Shown piece by piece: positions 47,827 to 60,218 of a stretch of DNA of 64,000 nucleotides; position 1 is the first letter of the stretch; every line of letters begins with the position of its first letter. Made by a program: the position numbers and the translations under genes. Location of the stretch: contig JALGAS010000006.1 in assembly GCA_023078685.1 (NCBI GenBank), forward strand, positions 1,550,001 to 1,614,000, read 5' to 3'. This DNA comes from Neopestalotiopsis rosae. Its lineage: Eukaryota > Ascomycota > Sordariomycetes > Amphisphaeriales > Sporocadaceae. Under the pieces are notes generated by a model. It did no database searches, had not been told where the DNA came from, and was given only the letters and a program-made list of their open reading frames with translations.

Positions 47827-49495
47827 TCTCGGAAGCGTTTTCGTGGAGTTGGGAGGGCAATTGGGATGTTCGGGTGGTCAGGAAGGGCCAATTGGGGCCG
47901 CCTTCGATGTTATCGCGATCTCTTTCTGATACCCACGGACGGCGAGAGGCGCAATCAACCAAGCAAGCTACTCAGAATGTGGTCGTCAATGGAGTGTCAT
48001 AGCCAATTCCTGGGCTGTGATTGCTCGGTTCGGATTTTAGTTGCTGCAGTTCCCGGATTGCTGGCAGATACCTTGGTACTTGGGCGTCTAGCTTGGTTTG
48101 GTAGGCATGTCAACTTCAGTGCGTGTAGGTGCTACAGTGGCAGGTAGGTAGGGGGGTGGCTGGCATTAAGCAGGCGCGCGTTCGCCTACGCGCCACTAGA
48201 TTCCTGCCGGTTCTCATACTTCAAACTTTGCTCTGTTGATCCTAATGCATGAAGGAAAAAAGTATTAAAAGCCATGCACCTGTGCGTATCACCATGTGCG
48301 TCTCCATGTGCAAGTTTTTGTGTATTTCCATGTCATTCCCTAAACGGTGCTGATTGTATTCTCATTCTGAGCTGCTCTGTGCTGGAACCTATTTTGCAGT
48401 TGTTGGGTTCGAAGGGGTAATACAATTTTATCATGTTTGACATGGGCGTATTACATGCTTACATAGCATTTATGAGTGTAAAGTACGATCCCGGACATTG
48501 AACTGTTCGATGCTGTTTGTCACGCCAGTCATGCCTATTTGCAATGACTGGATGCCTCTGTCCTGTCACTCCAGAGTTGAAACAATTCAGTCACGTTGCA
48601 TGCGTATTTCGTTACCAACAAACAACCGGACCTGTAGACGGGCAGTTTCTGGCTCCTTTGCCTGCTTGAAAGGCTTTGGTACAAAATAGTAGATAGTCTG
48701 CAAGATCTTACCCAATGGTTTGATCCAACGGCACCACAAAAATTAGCTCTTGGTACACAACATTCCCCAGCGCACAGCAATAAGAGCAGAAAGGGAGAAA
48801 AATTGGCATTTCCTGTATCGATATCAAGATCCGACATCTGCGCGCTATTATTCCAGCTTCCGCCGAAGTAATAATCACCAAGAGGTCTTTCCTTTGCAAA
48901 CGACTTGACGACGGCCACCCATTGGTAACTTTGCCCCACTCCGGCCGGGCACGTGAAGCTAAGGCAAGAAACAGCTGTGCGCTAGGCCGGAATAGCGCCC
49001 CTGCCTCTTGCCGAACCTCGTCCAGTCCAGTCTTTCGTTCGCAGGCTTTGATTCGATTCTGATCTTGCACTGCAACATTCAACTCACCTCACTACTCACC
49101 TTGAAGGCCAGTTCTTCGCCACGACGACGCCTTTTCCTCTACTCACCTCTCATCTTCCTCCAACGTATCATTAGCATTGCTGGTTCTGCATTCAGGACCC
49201 GCTGCTCTCTTTGCCGTCTGTACATTTACTTTCGGGCGTTGGCAATAGGCTTTCCATGCTTTTCAGGACACTCCCGAGTTCCTCCTAATCCATTTCAAAC
49301 ACCCACCCGTGCCCAAGACAGTCGGTAATACACGACCCGACCGGTTGGCGACGCGACCTTGACCTCTCCTCCAGCCCGACTTTTCACTCTCGATAATCCA
49401 TACTGCCTAAGCGCGGCTAGCTGTCAACCTCGCGTTGTTGAGTTTGCATCACCCATCGTCAAAAGCCCTGCGCCCGCGCATCACATCCCTTCGCA
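47827..49495. promoter_or_regulatory. 1.67 kb divergent intergenic region (complex I subunit / NOT4)
   Basis: Contains both promoters. The right 450 bp are C/T-rich with CTCACC-type stretches, consistent with the NOT4 leader. Short frames are scattered across it; none has a domain. Confidence 0.5.
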
Positions 49496-52400
49496 ATGAC
49501 TCCGCAAGACAGCTTCATTGATGACGAGGAGGACTCTTGGTAGGATTCAATCATATACGCCGAACAAATCGAATATTTGCTGACTGACTATTACAGTCCC
49601 CTCTGCATAGAAGAACTTGATATTCAGGACAAGAACTTCTACCCTTGTCCTTGTGGCTATCAGGTAATCACAACCTGCCTCTCAATGTCCTCCACGCCCC
49701 TGTTCCGCAGCTAACATTCTCTTTCAAGGTCTGCCAATTCTGCTACAATAATATCAAGCACAACCTGAACGGCCTCTGTCCAGCCTGTCGACGACCGTAT
49801 GACGACAGCTCAGTAAAGTTCGAGGCCGTCACTCAAGAACAGTACGTCTTTCTCCCAACAACGAATTCTTCCCATCGGCTCTCGAACATACTTCTCACTC
49901 TTATTTAGGATTGCCGAGTTCAAGGCCAATTTGCAAAAGACCCAAAAGAAACGCGCTGCAGAGCAACGTCAAAAAGAAGCCCAGAAACGCGAAATCACTG
50001 ACCGAACGAGCCGCAAGAACCTAGTCGGTGTCCGAGTGGTGCAGAAGAACCTTGTTTATGTGACAGGTTTGACGCCCACAGTTCCCGAAGACGAGCTTCT
50101 GAAGACTCTGCGCAAGCAAGAATTCTTTGGTCAGTACGGCAACATCCAGAAAATATCGATTAGCAATCGAAAAGCGCCGGATGGCCAGCCTCAATCCCTC
50201 GGCATATACGTTACGTTTGAGAAGAAGGAGGATGCTGCTCGTTGTATTGCTGCCGTTAATGGCTCGCACAATGGTGACCGCATCTTGAGAGCGCAGCTTG
50301 GCACTACTAAGTATTGCTCAGCATGGCTCCGAAACGAGCAGTGTGGGAATAGACAGTGCATGTTTTTGCATGAGCTTGGTGATGAGGAGGACAGCTACAC
50401 TAGGCAGGATCTCTCCTCGCTAAACAGTATACATACGCAACGACCGCTGTCGAATGCTCCTGGCTCCTCCCGGTCTGCATCCCGCCAGCAAGGCGGTGGT
50501 TCGCAACCACCGCCTCCTGTCGCCCAACCCATGATCCGCACCTCTAGCAAAGAAGGATCCGAGCTTGGCGATGGTCCTATACTACCGGCAACAGCTAACT
50601 GGGCTCGTACTACACAGCAGCGAAGTCGGCGTGGAAGTCATGCAACCAGTGGCGCAGCCTCGAGCCCAGCCATATCGACTTCCCTGCCAGTCACGTCTGA
50701 GTCTGCGCAAGAGGCTGTTGAATCTTCACCGCCTCCACCAGAGGAGACTCGCTCCACTCCTGCACCTTCCAACCGGAAGGCGGAAAAGCAGCCTGCCTCT
50801 TCACGTGTCCTCAAAGAGACCAAAAACGTGAAGTCACAGATGCAAGATCCATTTAGGCTCGCTGACTTCGACGATCTGTTGAAGAGATTTGTGGCGATTC
50901 CCGACTTCGTAGCATCGGAAGAACACGATGACTCTTTCCCACCTCTGTTTGACTCGTACGGTGGCTACAAGAGACGAGCAATGCGTGAGGAAGAGGAAGA
51001 GAAGGAGAACCGTGTTGCTGCCGACCCAGAAGAGCAGCCAGATAAGCTCTCAGAGGGCGAGCCAGAGAGTGGCAGTCACGCACTGGGCGGAGAGCCCGAA
51101 GACAGAGACCAGGAGGGATTCGACCAGAGGCGCAATCCCGCACCAATCCAGCGATCTGGCACGGATGCATTGTTTGGACCCAGCCTGGCATCCACTTACG
51201 CCGCCCATGGTCTTGGTAATACCGGCTCTGTGGGAAGCCGTTCAATGACGCCTCAGCAATTTGGCCGGCCACAGGGCACCTTCACCGAACAAGTACCACC
51301 CGGTCTGTCGGCCCCTCAGTCCGCACTCTTTCAAGGCCAAGGTCATGCACGGCAAACGTCTCGATACAGCTTCGCCAACGAGAACGCTTCGGGTGCAACA
51401 AAGGTTAACCTAGCCGGAAACCCGAGGCTCATGGCTCAACAGAATTCTATGATGCCGTCTACCTTTCAGACGCAGCCTGGCGGGCAGTTTTTCGGGTCTT
51501 CCATGTCTGGGCCCCCTCCTGGTCTGAAATCGACGGGTACCCCACCAGGAATTGGTATATATAGCCAAGGACAAGGCTTTGGTTCAGGCTTCAGTGCGCC
51601 TGCTAAGGACAACGCATCTGAATTGCTTCGAACCATGTTTTCTAGAGGAACTGGCAGCAGCCATGCCCAAGATACGGGTAAGCGTGAGTACTTTTCCTCT
51701 TTCCAGAATCAATACCCAAGCTCCTCTACCTCCTCAACCCCTGCTCCCGCTTCCGGACCCAACGTTCTGGCATCGCTCTATGCTTCCCAGCCTGGAGCCT
51801 TTCAGGATTTCGGGGCACCAAAGCAAAAGAAGAAGGGGAAGAAGCACAGGCACGCTAACACTTCCTCCTCTGGGGGAGGTGCTCTAGTAGATCTTGCAGA
51901 CCCGAGTATCTTGCAAGCTCGCATGCAGCCGCACCAGCAACAAAGCAGCAACGCCGGAGTCGGACAGGGGCTGTTTGGAGGTCAGAGTCAAGGTGGGTAC
52001 AACCCGAGTATGATGTACGGTGCCGGTGCCGGTGCCGGTTACGGCAGATGGTGATTTGCTTTCGAGACGTTTGGGAATCACGGACGGATAGCGGCATGTC
52101 TTTTTACTACGAAGCGCGTTTCTATATAACGTGGCTGTATTTTGTTAGGCGTCCAGGCTGCGGTACAGCTTTTCAAGATAAAGGCTTGAGGGTTTCTGAT
52201 CATTTTCGAGCGCGCATCATTTTGGTATGACTCTAAAAGAGTCGAGAGGTTGCATTGGCGTCCACGCGTTGACACGACAAGGTCGCACGATGAGAACACA
52301 GCAGTTGCGTCGAGAAAGAACAAGAAAAGAAGCAGGGGAGATACGTCATTATAGGCACTGGCACTGGTACTGGCATGTTGAGGGTTGTTCGTGCATCACT

Positions 52401-55066
52401 TTTGAGGTTGAGGGGGTCACGCCAGGCAAGCTATCGTCATCTTCCACACTTGTTCACTCTGTATGTTAACAACAGACCACAATCAACAACTACAGGAAGC
52501 TGGTCAATATAGCTTTTTTGCCCCCTTGTAATCGCAATCATGTACTTTTTCCGTGTGGAAGATGGCGATAGTCTTAGACACCCGTGACAACCTCAAATGC
52601 ACCTCGTGTGATTTCATTTCCTTTTTTGAAACAATGCCATGATATTCAAGGTTATCGGGCTAATACGTTTCTTCCTTAGATGACGAACTCCTCCCGCTCG
52701 ATGAACAATCAGTCGACGCCCTGGTGGCAGATTCCGACCCCTTGGATTTTTGCGGCCTGAGTATCTCCGGACCAGGTGGAACGTCGACTCCGGCACCACC
52801 ACCAGGACTTGGATTTCCACACCCCCATTCAGTTATTCCTATACAGTTCGGGGAAACAACCTCGGTGGTGTCAACGCCCGTCATTCAGAGCCCCGCACTT
52901 AACCGCCCTCTGCCAGCTATCCCGCGTCCAATCACTCCTCTGACTCCTACCATCAAGTCAAAGGCTGCTGCGAAGAAGGCTGCCAAGAGCGAACCAGCGG
53001 CTACGGGTTCTGATGCCAAGAAATCTATTAAGGATCTTGCTGTAGAAAGCGGGCTTTCGCGAGACATTGTTTCACAGCAAAGCAAGTCGCTCAAGGAGGA
53101 AGATTTCCCAGCACTCGATTCTGTCAAGGCAGTCTCTCCACAGAAGGTCACACCTGCGTTGCCTGCAAAGGCCACTCCCGCCAAGGCTGAGAAAGGCAAG
53201 AAGAAGGCCGAGCCGGAAACACCAAGCAGATCCGTGGCATCCAGAGCTGTAGCTACGCCGACTCCGGCCAAGACGGACAAGCGTCCAACTCCTGGCATCT
53301 TGGATATTGCAGCCGCTACCAAAGTCGCCACCCCTTCCAAGGAGAATGAGTCAAGCTTGTCCAAGAATTCGGGAACTGCAACGCAGACGGCCAAGTCTGT
53401 GGTGTCCTCGGCCTTGCCCACTCCTACAACAGCATCTGTATCTTCACCACTAGCTCGAGCGGCACCCAAGACTCTGCGCTTGATTCAGACACCCAAGACC
53501 GAACAGCCACCAAATTTGCCTTCGGCGGCTGTGGCATCGATTCGCTCGGCAGCAATTGCTGCATCAGGTCGACCCAGCACGCCGGCTAGTGAGGGTATCT
53601 CGGAGTCGACCTCGGTCATTAGCGCCTCCGTGTCTGCTTCCCGTACCAGCTCGCCACCGCCGTCAAAGGTAGGATCTGCCGCACTCCGAGCGACTACGAA
53701 GAGCCAACAGCGCAAGCAGCGCAACAAGGCCTCGAAGGAAGCTGCCGCAGCCATTGCCGAGACCAAGGCTCCCGAGCAGGAGGTTGAAGTTGCTCCAATT
53801 GAGGGACGAAAGAAGAAACAGAAAAAGGAGAAGAAGCCTAAGACGTCCACTCTGAACAGTCCCGTGATCAGTCGCCCAGAGACACCCCAGCCTGACTCCA
53901 CAAGGGATGCTGGTGCCAAGACGGATGTGTCGGTTGCCAACGCGCGAAACATCGAGGAGAAACCCTTGCGCAAAGAGAAAGCCACTTCCTCCAGCCCAGA
54001 GAAGATTTCGCCGCCTGCCCAAGATCTCCAGTCGAGAGAGTCGGAAGCTAGAGAGAGCAGAGACCCCTTGAAGAGCCCTACTGCGGTCGACACTTCTATC
54101 AGACTTAACGAGTCGACAAAGACGACTGTCCTGACTCCCGACTATGTCCAGCCGGCAGCTGAATCTCGTCCGTACGATGCCGCCGATTATGACGGTGCTG
54201 TTGGAGAGATTCCGACTCTTTCCGAAATCTTGCAAAGCCTGATCGAGGAAGGAGAGCTCCCAGAGCCTGATGACATGAACTTGTTCAAGGCTACACCCAA
54301 CTACCGCGCCGAGGTTGAACGCTCATTTGCTGCTGCCTTGCCGCCGACAGTCCGCTCGGTCGTCACCAAAGAGGACGAGGCGGAGCTGAATGCATTCCGG
54401 CCTGTGCGCAAGGAAGTCAATGGCCACCGTGTTCTATTGACACCAAATGGTGATTTTGTACTGAACCTTACCGAGGAGGAAGAAAGACGTTTCATCTCGC
54501 TCCAGAATAGCATTGCTCAAACCAGTGGGGATGCCATTGCTTTTACGGCACCAAAGCATGCTACGCCTGGTTCGGGGTTCAGTTTGATTAAGGGTCGAGC
54601 TGTCCCCAATGGAGTTCCATCCTTTTTCCCCATGCAAGCCGGCAGTTACCCACAGGATCCTGTAAGCAAGATGCATCGCGAAGAGGCTATTGGCTGCATT
54701 AACCAGCACGTACTGCCATCCCTTAATTTGGGTTCCTACAAAACAAACTCAGCATTCCCCAACAACACAAACAGTGTCAACCTCCAGAGCTTGGCACCTT
54801 GGATTTCTGGAGCCACAAACTTCATGGACAAAGATGGCAAGCGGGCCAAGATGTTCGGCGACAACTGGGATGATATGGACGACTTCCCGCACCACGAGGC
54901 CGAGGGCGTTGCGAACGGCCCATCTCCAGCTATTGGAAGCACACCTTTGATGAGTGTTGAGGAGGCTGAGAGCGTGTTTGCACAGTCAAAGAAGCAGCAT
55001 GAGGCTATGGATAAGAAACTCAAGTCGCAAGCGCTCAAACTACGCCGGACTTTTGGGCTTCATTGA
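49496..55066 (+). CDS. not4: CCR4-NOT complex E3 ubiquitin ligase NOT4, with long C-terminal extension
   Basis: Exons 49496-49539, 49597-49663, 49729-49841, 49909-51992 and, in the long form, 52680-55066, giving about 1564 aa. If the 687-bp last intron is retained, the chain stops at 52054 with 789 aa (ending YGRW). The N-terminal C4C4 RING is CPLCIEELDIQDKNF, CPCGYQVCQFC and CPACRRPYD. A coiled coil follows, then an RRM (about 105-200: NLVYVTGLTP, GIYVTFEKKEDA) and a CCCH finger (CSAWLRNEQCGNRQCMFLH). The middle is disordered, with GKKHRHANTSSSGGG. The last exon has no usable upstream ATG and a strong acceptor (branch CTAAT, TTAG), so it is joined to an earlier exon. It encodes lysine/alanine/proline-rich sequence and a conserved-looking end (residues about 1270-1564). 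NOT4 ubiquitinates stalled-ribosome and decay factors. Identity is firm; the long 3' structure is inferred. Confidence 0.8.
51993..52679 (+). other. not4: Putative long terminal intron / alternative 3' end of NOT4
   Basis: Donor GTGGGT at 51993 follows CAAG in phase 1. The acceptor TTAG at 52679 is preceded by CTAAT (52659-52663) and a pyrimidine run, and the downstream exon needs phase 1. At 687 bp it is about ten times longer than the other introns here. Read through, it gives a stop at 52052-52054, so it may serve as an alternative 3' UTR. Confidence 0.55.
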
Positions 55067-57593
55067 CTCCCTACCGTGCTCCCAGGGCTGGCGGCGGGTT
55101 TCGCGAATCGATTCGGCGGTAGGGTGATTGGCATGGTCGTCGCCTATACGTTGGTACTAGCGGTCTGGCTGGTACATTTTATTGTGACGGTCAGCCTGGT
55201 TGTGGCCAGGATCGTCGTGGGCAGACTCTGGACTGTCCTGGGGGCACTCGTGGGATTGTTGTCCCCAAGAAGAGGGATCCACGGTCTCTTGTGATTGACG
55301 AACGCGATGTGTCAGTCGGTACAAGAGAAGGGTCCCATAATTATAAAACTTTGTATGATGTATGATTAGTGTATGGCTGGCTTTTTAAAGCCCGTGTAGG
55401 ATTTGGGAAGATTTAGAGGGATAGGCACAGGCCACTCCAATCATGGGATTGTGAGAATGCGGTTACGAAATCGCCATTAGATGGATCTTGCAAGATCTGG
55501 TCCAAACAGTATGATCCGCGCCAAGCAGAGCGCAGGACAAACAATAGCGCAGCATGTTTTTCCAGCAACCATGCGTTGCAAATGCATCGACTAGATAGAT
55601 AGATCTAGTATTCAAGGAATGCATAGCGTTGATAATTGGCAGACTGGGTTTCCAGCTGTTCGATCCGCATCAAGTTACACTCTACTTCCACGACCCCAAA
55701 CAATTGCTTGTACTGCGCGTGTTCTTGTCACCAGGTAATCAAATTGACACTCCAAGACGAAACCAGAACGATACTACAAGCAACTCCCCCACATTACGAT
55801 CAAGCATGCACGCTCTTCTGCCTGCCCTACGTACTTGATGGGGCCCGTCTCGAACCCCGGGTGTGTATTGCACAGGTGACGGACACAGGTTGGTTCCAAA
55901 GTCAATCTGGCGATTCTCATGCATGAGTAGGGTAGGAGGGTTGGAGGGACTGCTGAATGATGACGGAGAATGGTAAGCAAAGCCAGGTGAGCATTATCTC
56001 CAAGTGAGAAAAACGGCGCCTTTCGTCAGACCTCCGAGACTCGACAGACCGTAGTCGCATGCTACTACATAGTCACTACCATAGGGCAGAACAACAGCCT
56101 ATCACAGAACCTGGGTCAATTCCGACTTGTTTGAAGGAGGGTGGGAAGTCGTAGAGGATGGTGGAATGCTCAGGTCAGCAATGGACCATCGAACAATGGT
56201 TGTTGATACGACATTTGATCCAGATTTGTGAGAACTGGGCAGTGTAGACCATGCATTTTTGGAACATTACCATCAGCAGTGTCTAGGCATTCGCATCATC
56301 TTTGCGACTCGGGGAACAATTCGAGATGCACACAAAGCACCATGATACGGCAGTGATCCATTTTCGGCGAACATTACTCGAGTCCATTCTTTTGACATAG
56401 CGAATGCTCTTCCGCTGTTTCTTCACTTTTGACTCAAAAACGTTATGCATGGGGAATATCATATATTGTCATTCACATAAGGTTACAACGCTCGTACAGA
56501 GTCTGGTGACTTGAAAATCATAATTTTCGATAAACCCGGGGAAATTTTACGTACGTTGCCAGCCGCATAACAAAGACAGGAATCAAATGCAAAGATTGAA
56601 GGTACTCTCTGTACGGAGCGTTGGCTCCCAAAAAGTGGTGTCGTCATGGACTTGAAAATGGCATCGACCAATCAAAAGTGACCATCTGAGTCACTGCTTA
56701 CCTTGGACCATTTGCCCGTCGTATCCTTTGGAGCTTTGAGGAATGTTTCTATCGACTGAAAGCGGAATTATTCAGTCAGGTCATTGGCGATTACAAGTCT
56801 TATCTGATTGATTCCGAATTGCCTCGTTTTGAAGATCCGAAATCATCGAAACATGCGATTCTCAAATCAGGAGATCGATCTTTTTTTGGTTTCCCCAGTG
56901 AAATGCGCCGCAAATCGTAGAAACAGCCCATCGGGCATGGGGAGTGGGAGAAAAAAGCCACCGGCGGCACTATATTGGTGGACGGACCATGCTCCGCTCT
57001 GGGCACGCATGCAAAAACGTTCCCAGAAAGACCTTTTGAGACCCGCTTGAGCCACATCGATGTCTTGGCGGCTGCGACGTTGGGCGATCGGTAAGTGACG
57101 TCCTGGCGATTCGCATCGAGAATCTGTCAGGTTCCCATCGGGATTATTTTTAGGGGTCCAAGAAACTAAAGGTTGTTCGGCTGTCGATCGTCTCTTTGAT
57201 GTCTCTCTGTTTGCGCATCGACTAAAAGAATCCTAAGACAATGCCGGAGTAAAAAAAAAGAGTTTAGTGCTTTGCTGGTTCAGACCTGCATACATGCCTC
57301 ATCATGCCTTCCACTGATAATGCAGATTCGTTCTCATCGGTGCGATTCCTGTAGATATTGACGTTGAGAGTCCACGGTAGGCGGACGTCACCCTTTGCTG
57401 CCTAGACGGTAACCAAATGTATGATCGGGGTTTGTGATGAGACGATAGACATCTGGAGCTTTTCAATGTCGTATCTATGCCGTGGTACAGCATAACCATG
57501 TACAGAGTAAATGCAGTTGCCCTGTCTACCGGGCGGTTTGTTCCTGCCCTGACTGCATGAACATTTCGTAGTATCGACATGGCCTATCGCATC

Positions 57594-57623
57594 TGTTGTG
57601 CTGTGCTGTGCTATGCTGTGCTG
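57594..57623 (+). repeat. TGTGC pentanucleotide tandem repeat
   Basis: About five imperfect copies of a GCTGT/TGTGC unit in 30 bp, with one copy changed to GCTAT. It lies in the spacer 1.85 kb upstream of the photoreceptor start. Confidence 0.8.
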
Positions 57624-59269
57624 CGGAAGCCACTGGAATGGTGCCAAACCGGGGCGCAAGTAATCCTTTTGCTTCACCGTCCAATCTTTGCTTCAAGTCC
57701 ATGAAGGCTTACACGCAAAGGTATCAAAGAGAGTATTAGGCACACCAAATCTTCAGACGAGACAGATCGTGATGGAAAGTGAGCATGACGAAAGAGTATA
57801 AGGGCTCTAGCAACAACATCGTACCATTGCCCACAAAATTTTACCATATCTACACAAAGGGGGGAAATACAGAGGCTCTCTTATAATCTTGCGAGGATGG
57901 CATTGTTGTTTGTCTTTGGTAGTGGAACATACCAAGGTGGGTTGTCTGGGTATCGAGAGCCCATCGGTATTTTACCATCGGGATCGAAATTCTTAGGTTA
58001 GTCCATGTTATACGGATCAAGGTCCCAAATTGAATGTCAAATGGGGAACATCGGCGTTTTCTCTCATGTCAAACAAATCCCGATTCCTTCCATTATTCCT
58101 TCTGTGACTTGCTACCGAGAAAGAAGCCGACCGATCGCGTAAATAATGCTACATCGAAAAAGAAGTCGAACAATACTATGTACGATACATAACAGATAGT
58201 GAAAGAAGGCGTTCTTTAGAGTCCCTTCCCAATTTGTGACCCTGATGAGCCGCTCGGCCACTAAGAAACAGGCGCCAGGCCAGGACGGGGCTAGATCCGA
58301 AGCCCTTGATCCACTCACCTCCGGGGTCTTACAGATCGAGCCCCAGACGCTCTCGCAGTTCTCGATCTGCGTTTCTGTCATTGCCACCGCGATCAACCAA
58401 CGACATGTGCAATCCCGTTTTGTTAGCAGAGACGACAGACGACTTGCCGCACCATCTTCCTTGTCCACCTTGGATCCTTACCTTGCCAGCTACATGCTAC
58501 ACCATGCTACACCATTAGAATTTTACACTTTGCCTGCCTTTGCTGTCAAAATCTAAGCAAATCTACGTACAGTAGCAACCCACATTCCACTACTACCGCT
58601 TCTGCCAATCCGCTACCTTACCTTGGCTACCTTCTTGCACTGCTCCATTCTCCAGAGCTTCCATTCAATACCCCTGGTCTAGGCTGTGGGAACAAATCCC
58701 GCCATGGTCTCTGCTACAATCAGACCAGAAACGCCAGAAACCCCATAACGTATGGACATTGCACAACACTAGCACCCGCAAACCCGCATTTGCTTCCTGC
58801 CTTTCTGCCTTTGCTCCGTCCACGATCACGATCCCTCATTAGGTTTCGCAAGCATAAGTTGGCTGGCTTCGGTTGGTAAATACCCAAGGCGAGCAGATGC
58901 AGATCCGGCCGTCGGACACCATGAGAAACAGCCTTCTACTAGACTTTCAACTTTGCTGTGAAACATCATTTGTTATTACTCAACCTCTTTGCTCCTTGTC
59001 ACGAACAAAAGGTCCAGCAGCGCCGTGTCTTGTCTTCACATCGTAACTACTGCTACTACTACTCCATCATCCTTCACTCATACACGGCAGACGAAGACTT
59101 GCGAGATCCGAAGAAACACTCTGGAAACCCTTTGAAGCAAAGAGGAGGATACCATTGTACAACTTCACTACGCCAAATCAGATCTACAGACGTACATCCC
59201 GACCTGCCCACCTACTACCTTGCATAGTCCACTTCTGCAAGTCAAGATAGCATCACTTTGCTACCTGCA

Positions 59270-59275
59270 TCGATC
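59270..59275 (-). promoter_or_regulatory. GATCGA motif (possible White Collar complex site) upstream of the photoreceptor gene
   Basis: TCGATC on the plus strand reads GATCGA on the minus strand, about 200 bp before the start codon. GATCGA-like sequences are reported for light-responsive White Collar binding in Neurospora. Other GATC words occur upstream, near 58908, 59105 and 59179. The motif is short, so chance is possible. Confidence 0.35.
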
Positions 59276-59345
59276 CCTCCTACCTCGGTAGTTTTCGTTA
59301 TAACTTGCCTATCCTTGGGACGTGCCAACCCACTTAGCTACCGCA

Positions 59346-59351
59346 TATATA
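59346..59351 (+). promoter_or_regulatory. TATA-like element of the photoreceptor gene
   Basis: TATATA lies about 120 bp upstream of the ATG at 59472. There is no in-frame ATG between the box and that start. Confidence 0.4.
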
Positions 59352-59471
59352 CTTCATCGTCTTCTGAGCACGCTGCCCCCTCACTGCTATTTATACCTCC
59401 ATTGCAACTTCCTTGAGCTGCCTCAAGGACAAAACAACCCCAAGTCACTTTACTACGGGCCAATACTCAAA

Positions 59472-60218
59472 ATGCCGATGATGAATACCTGGGAACACTC
59501 TGCTCTGCAGGTAAGATTATATTCTTTCTTTCTACACAGACAACGAATATGGGGACTGGCTTTGCCAGTGACTTGTTCCATAAGACATCTATACTAACTT
59601 GAAGACCAGTACCACTTTAATGGTCACGAGCAAGTCGGACCTGAGACGACAACACTGACCTCTGTGGTCGTTGCTCCAAAGGATTCTGTACACGATGCCA
59701 TCATCTACCCTGGCCTATATGCCCCTAGCGGCTATGATATGATGGGCATTCTGGTAAGTCTTGTTTCCTTTGGGTCGTGCTTTCCTCCGATTTTAACATT
59801 CTTCTAGCTACGCGTCATGTCAAGAGCAAACCCTGTTGTCCAGCTCGGCCCCATCGACGCCTCGTGTGCTTTAATCTTGTGCGACCTACAACAACCCGAC
59901 TGCCCTGTTGTCTACGCCAACGACGCCTTCACCTTCCTGACGGGTTACACGGAGCGCGAAATTGTAGGCCGCAACTGCCGCTTCATGCAAGCACCTGGTG
60001 GAAACGTCAGCCGCGGCTCGAGCCGGCAGCATGTCAACAAGGATCTTGTAAAACGGATGCGTCGATCTGTAGAGGGCAACTCGGAGTTGGCTGTGGAAGT
60101 CGTCAACTTCAAGAAGAACGGCCAACCCTTTGTCAACCTCTTGGCCATGATTCCCATCTGCTGGGACAGCACCGAACCTCGATTCTCCGTTGGCTTCCAA
60201 GCAGAGAAGACGTGGTAA
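59472..60218 (+). CDS. vvd: VIVID/ENVOY-type LOV-domain blue-light photoreceptor
   Basis: Three exons, 59472-59510, 59610-59753 and 59808-60218, giving 197 aa, close to the 186 aa of Neurospora VVD. A short N-cap (NTWEHSALQYHFNG) leads to LYAPSGYDMMGILLRVM. A single LOV-type PAS domain then fills the protein: GPIDASCALILCDLQQPDCP, VYANDAFTFLTGYTEREIVG, and the flavin motif GRNCRFMQAPGG with photoactive Cys118. Next are VEVVNFKKNGQPFVNLLAMI and the Gln in SVGFQAEKT that senses the adduct. There is no DNA-binding domain, so it should act by dimerising with the White Collar complex to dampen light responses (photoadaptation). The start is the first in-frame ATG after a TATA element. A GATCGA motif lies upstream, as expected for a White Collar target. 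Confidence 0.95.

Larger units (their letters stand above)
55067..59471. other. 4.4 kb gene-poor spacer upstream of the photoreceptor gene
   Basis: Begins with the NOT4 3' flank and ends with the photoreceptor promoter and leader. It contains TAGA repeats near 55590-55604 and a TGTGC-type pentanucleotide repeat at 57594-57623. From about 58.5 kb the plus strand is pyrimidine-rich, as in leaders. A 72-codon hydrophobic frame (55076-55294) starts ten bases after the NOT4 stop. No other frame has supportable coding character. Confidence 0.5.

Noticed and set aside
55840..55925. tRNA-like T-arm (GGGGTTCGAGAC on the minus strand)
   Set aside because: The T stem does not pair past the first base pair, and no D-arm or anticodon arm can be placed upstream.
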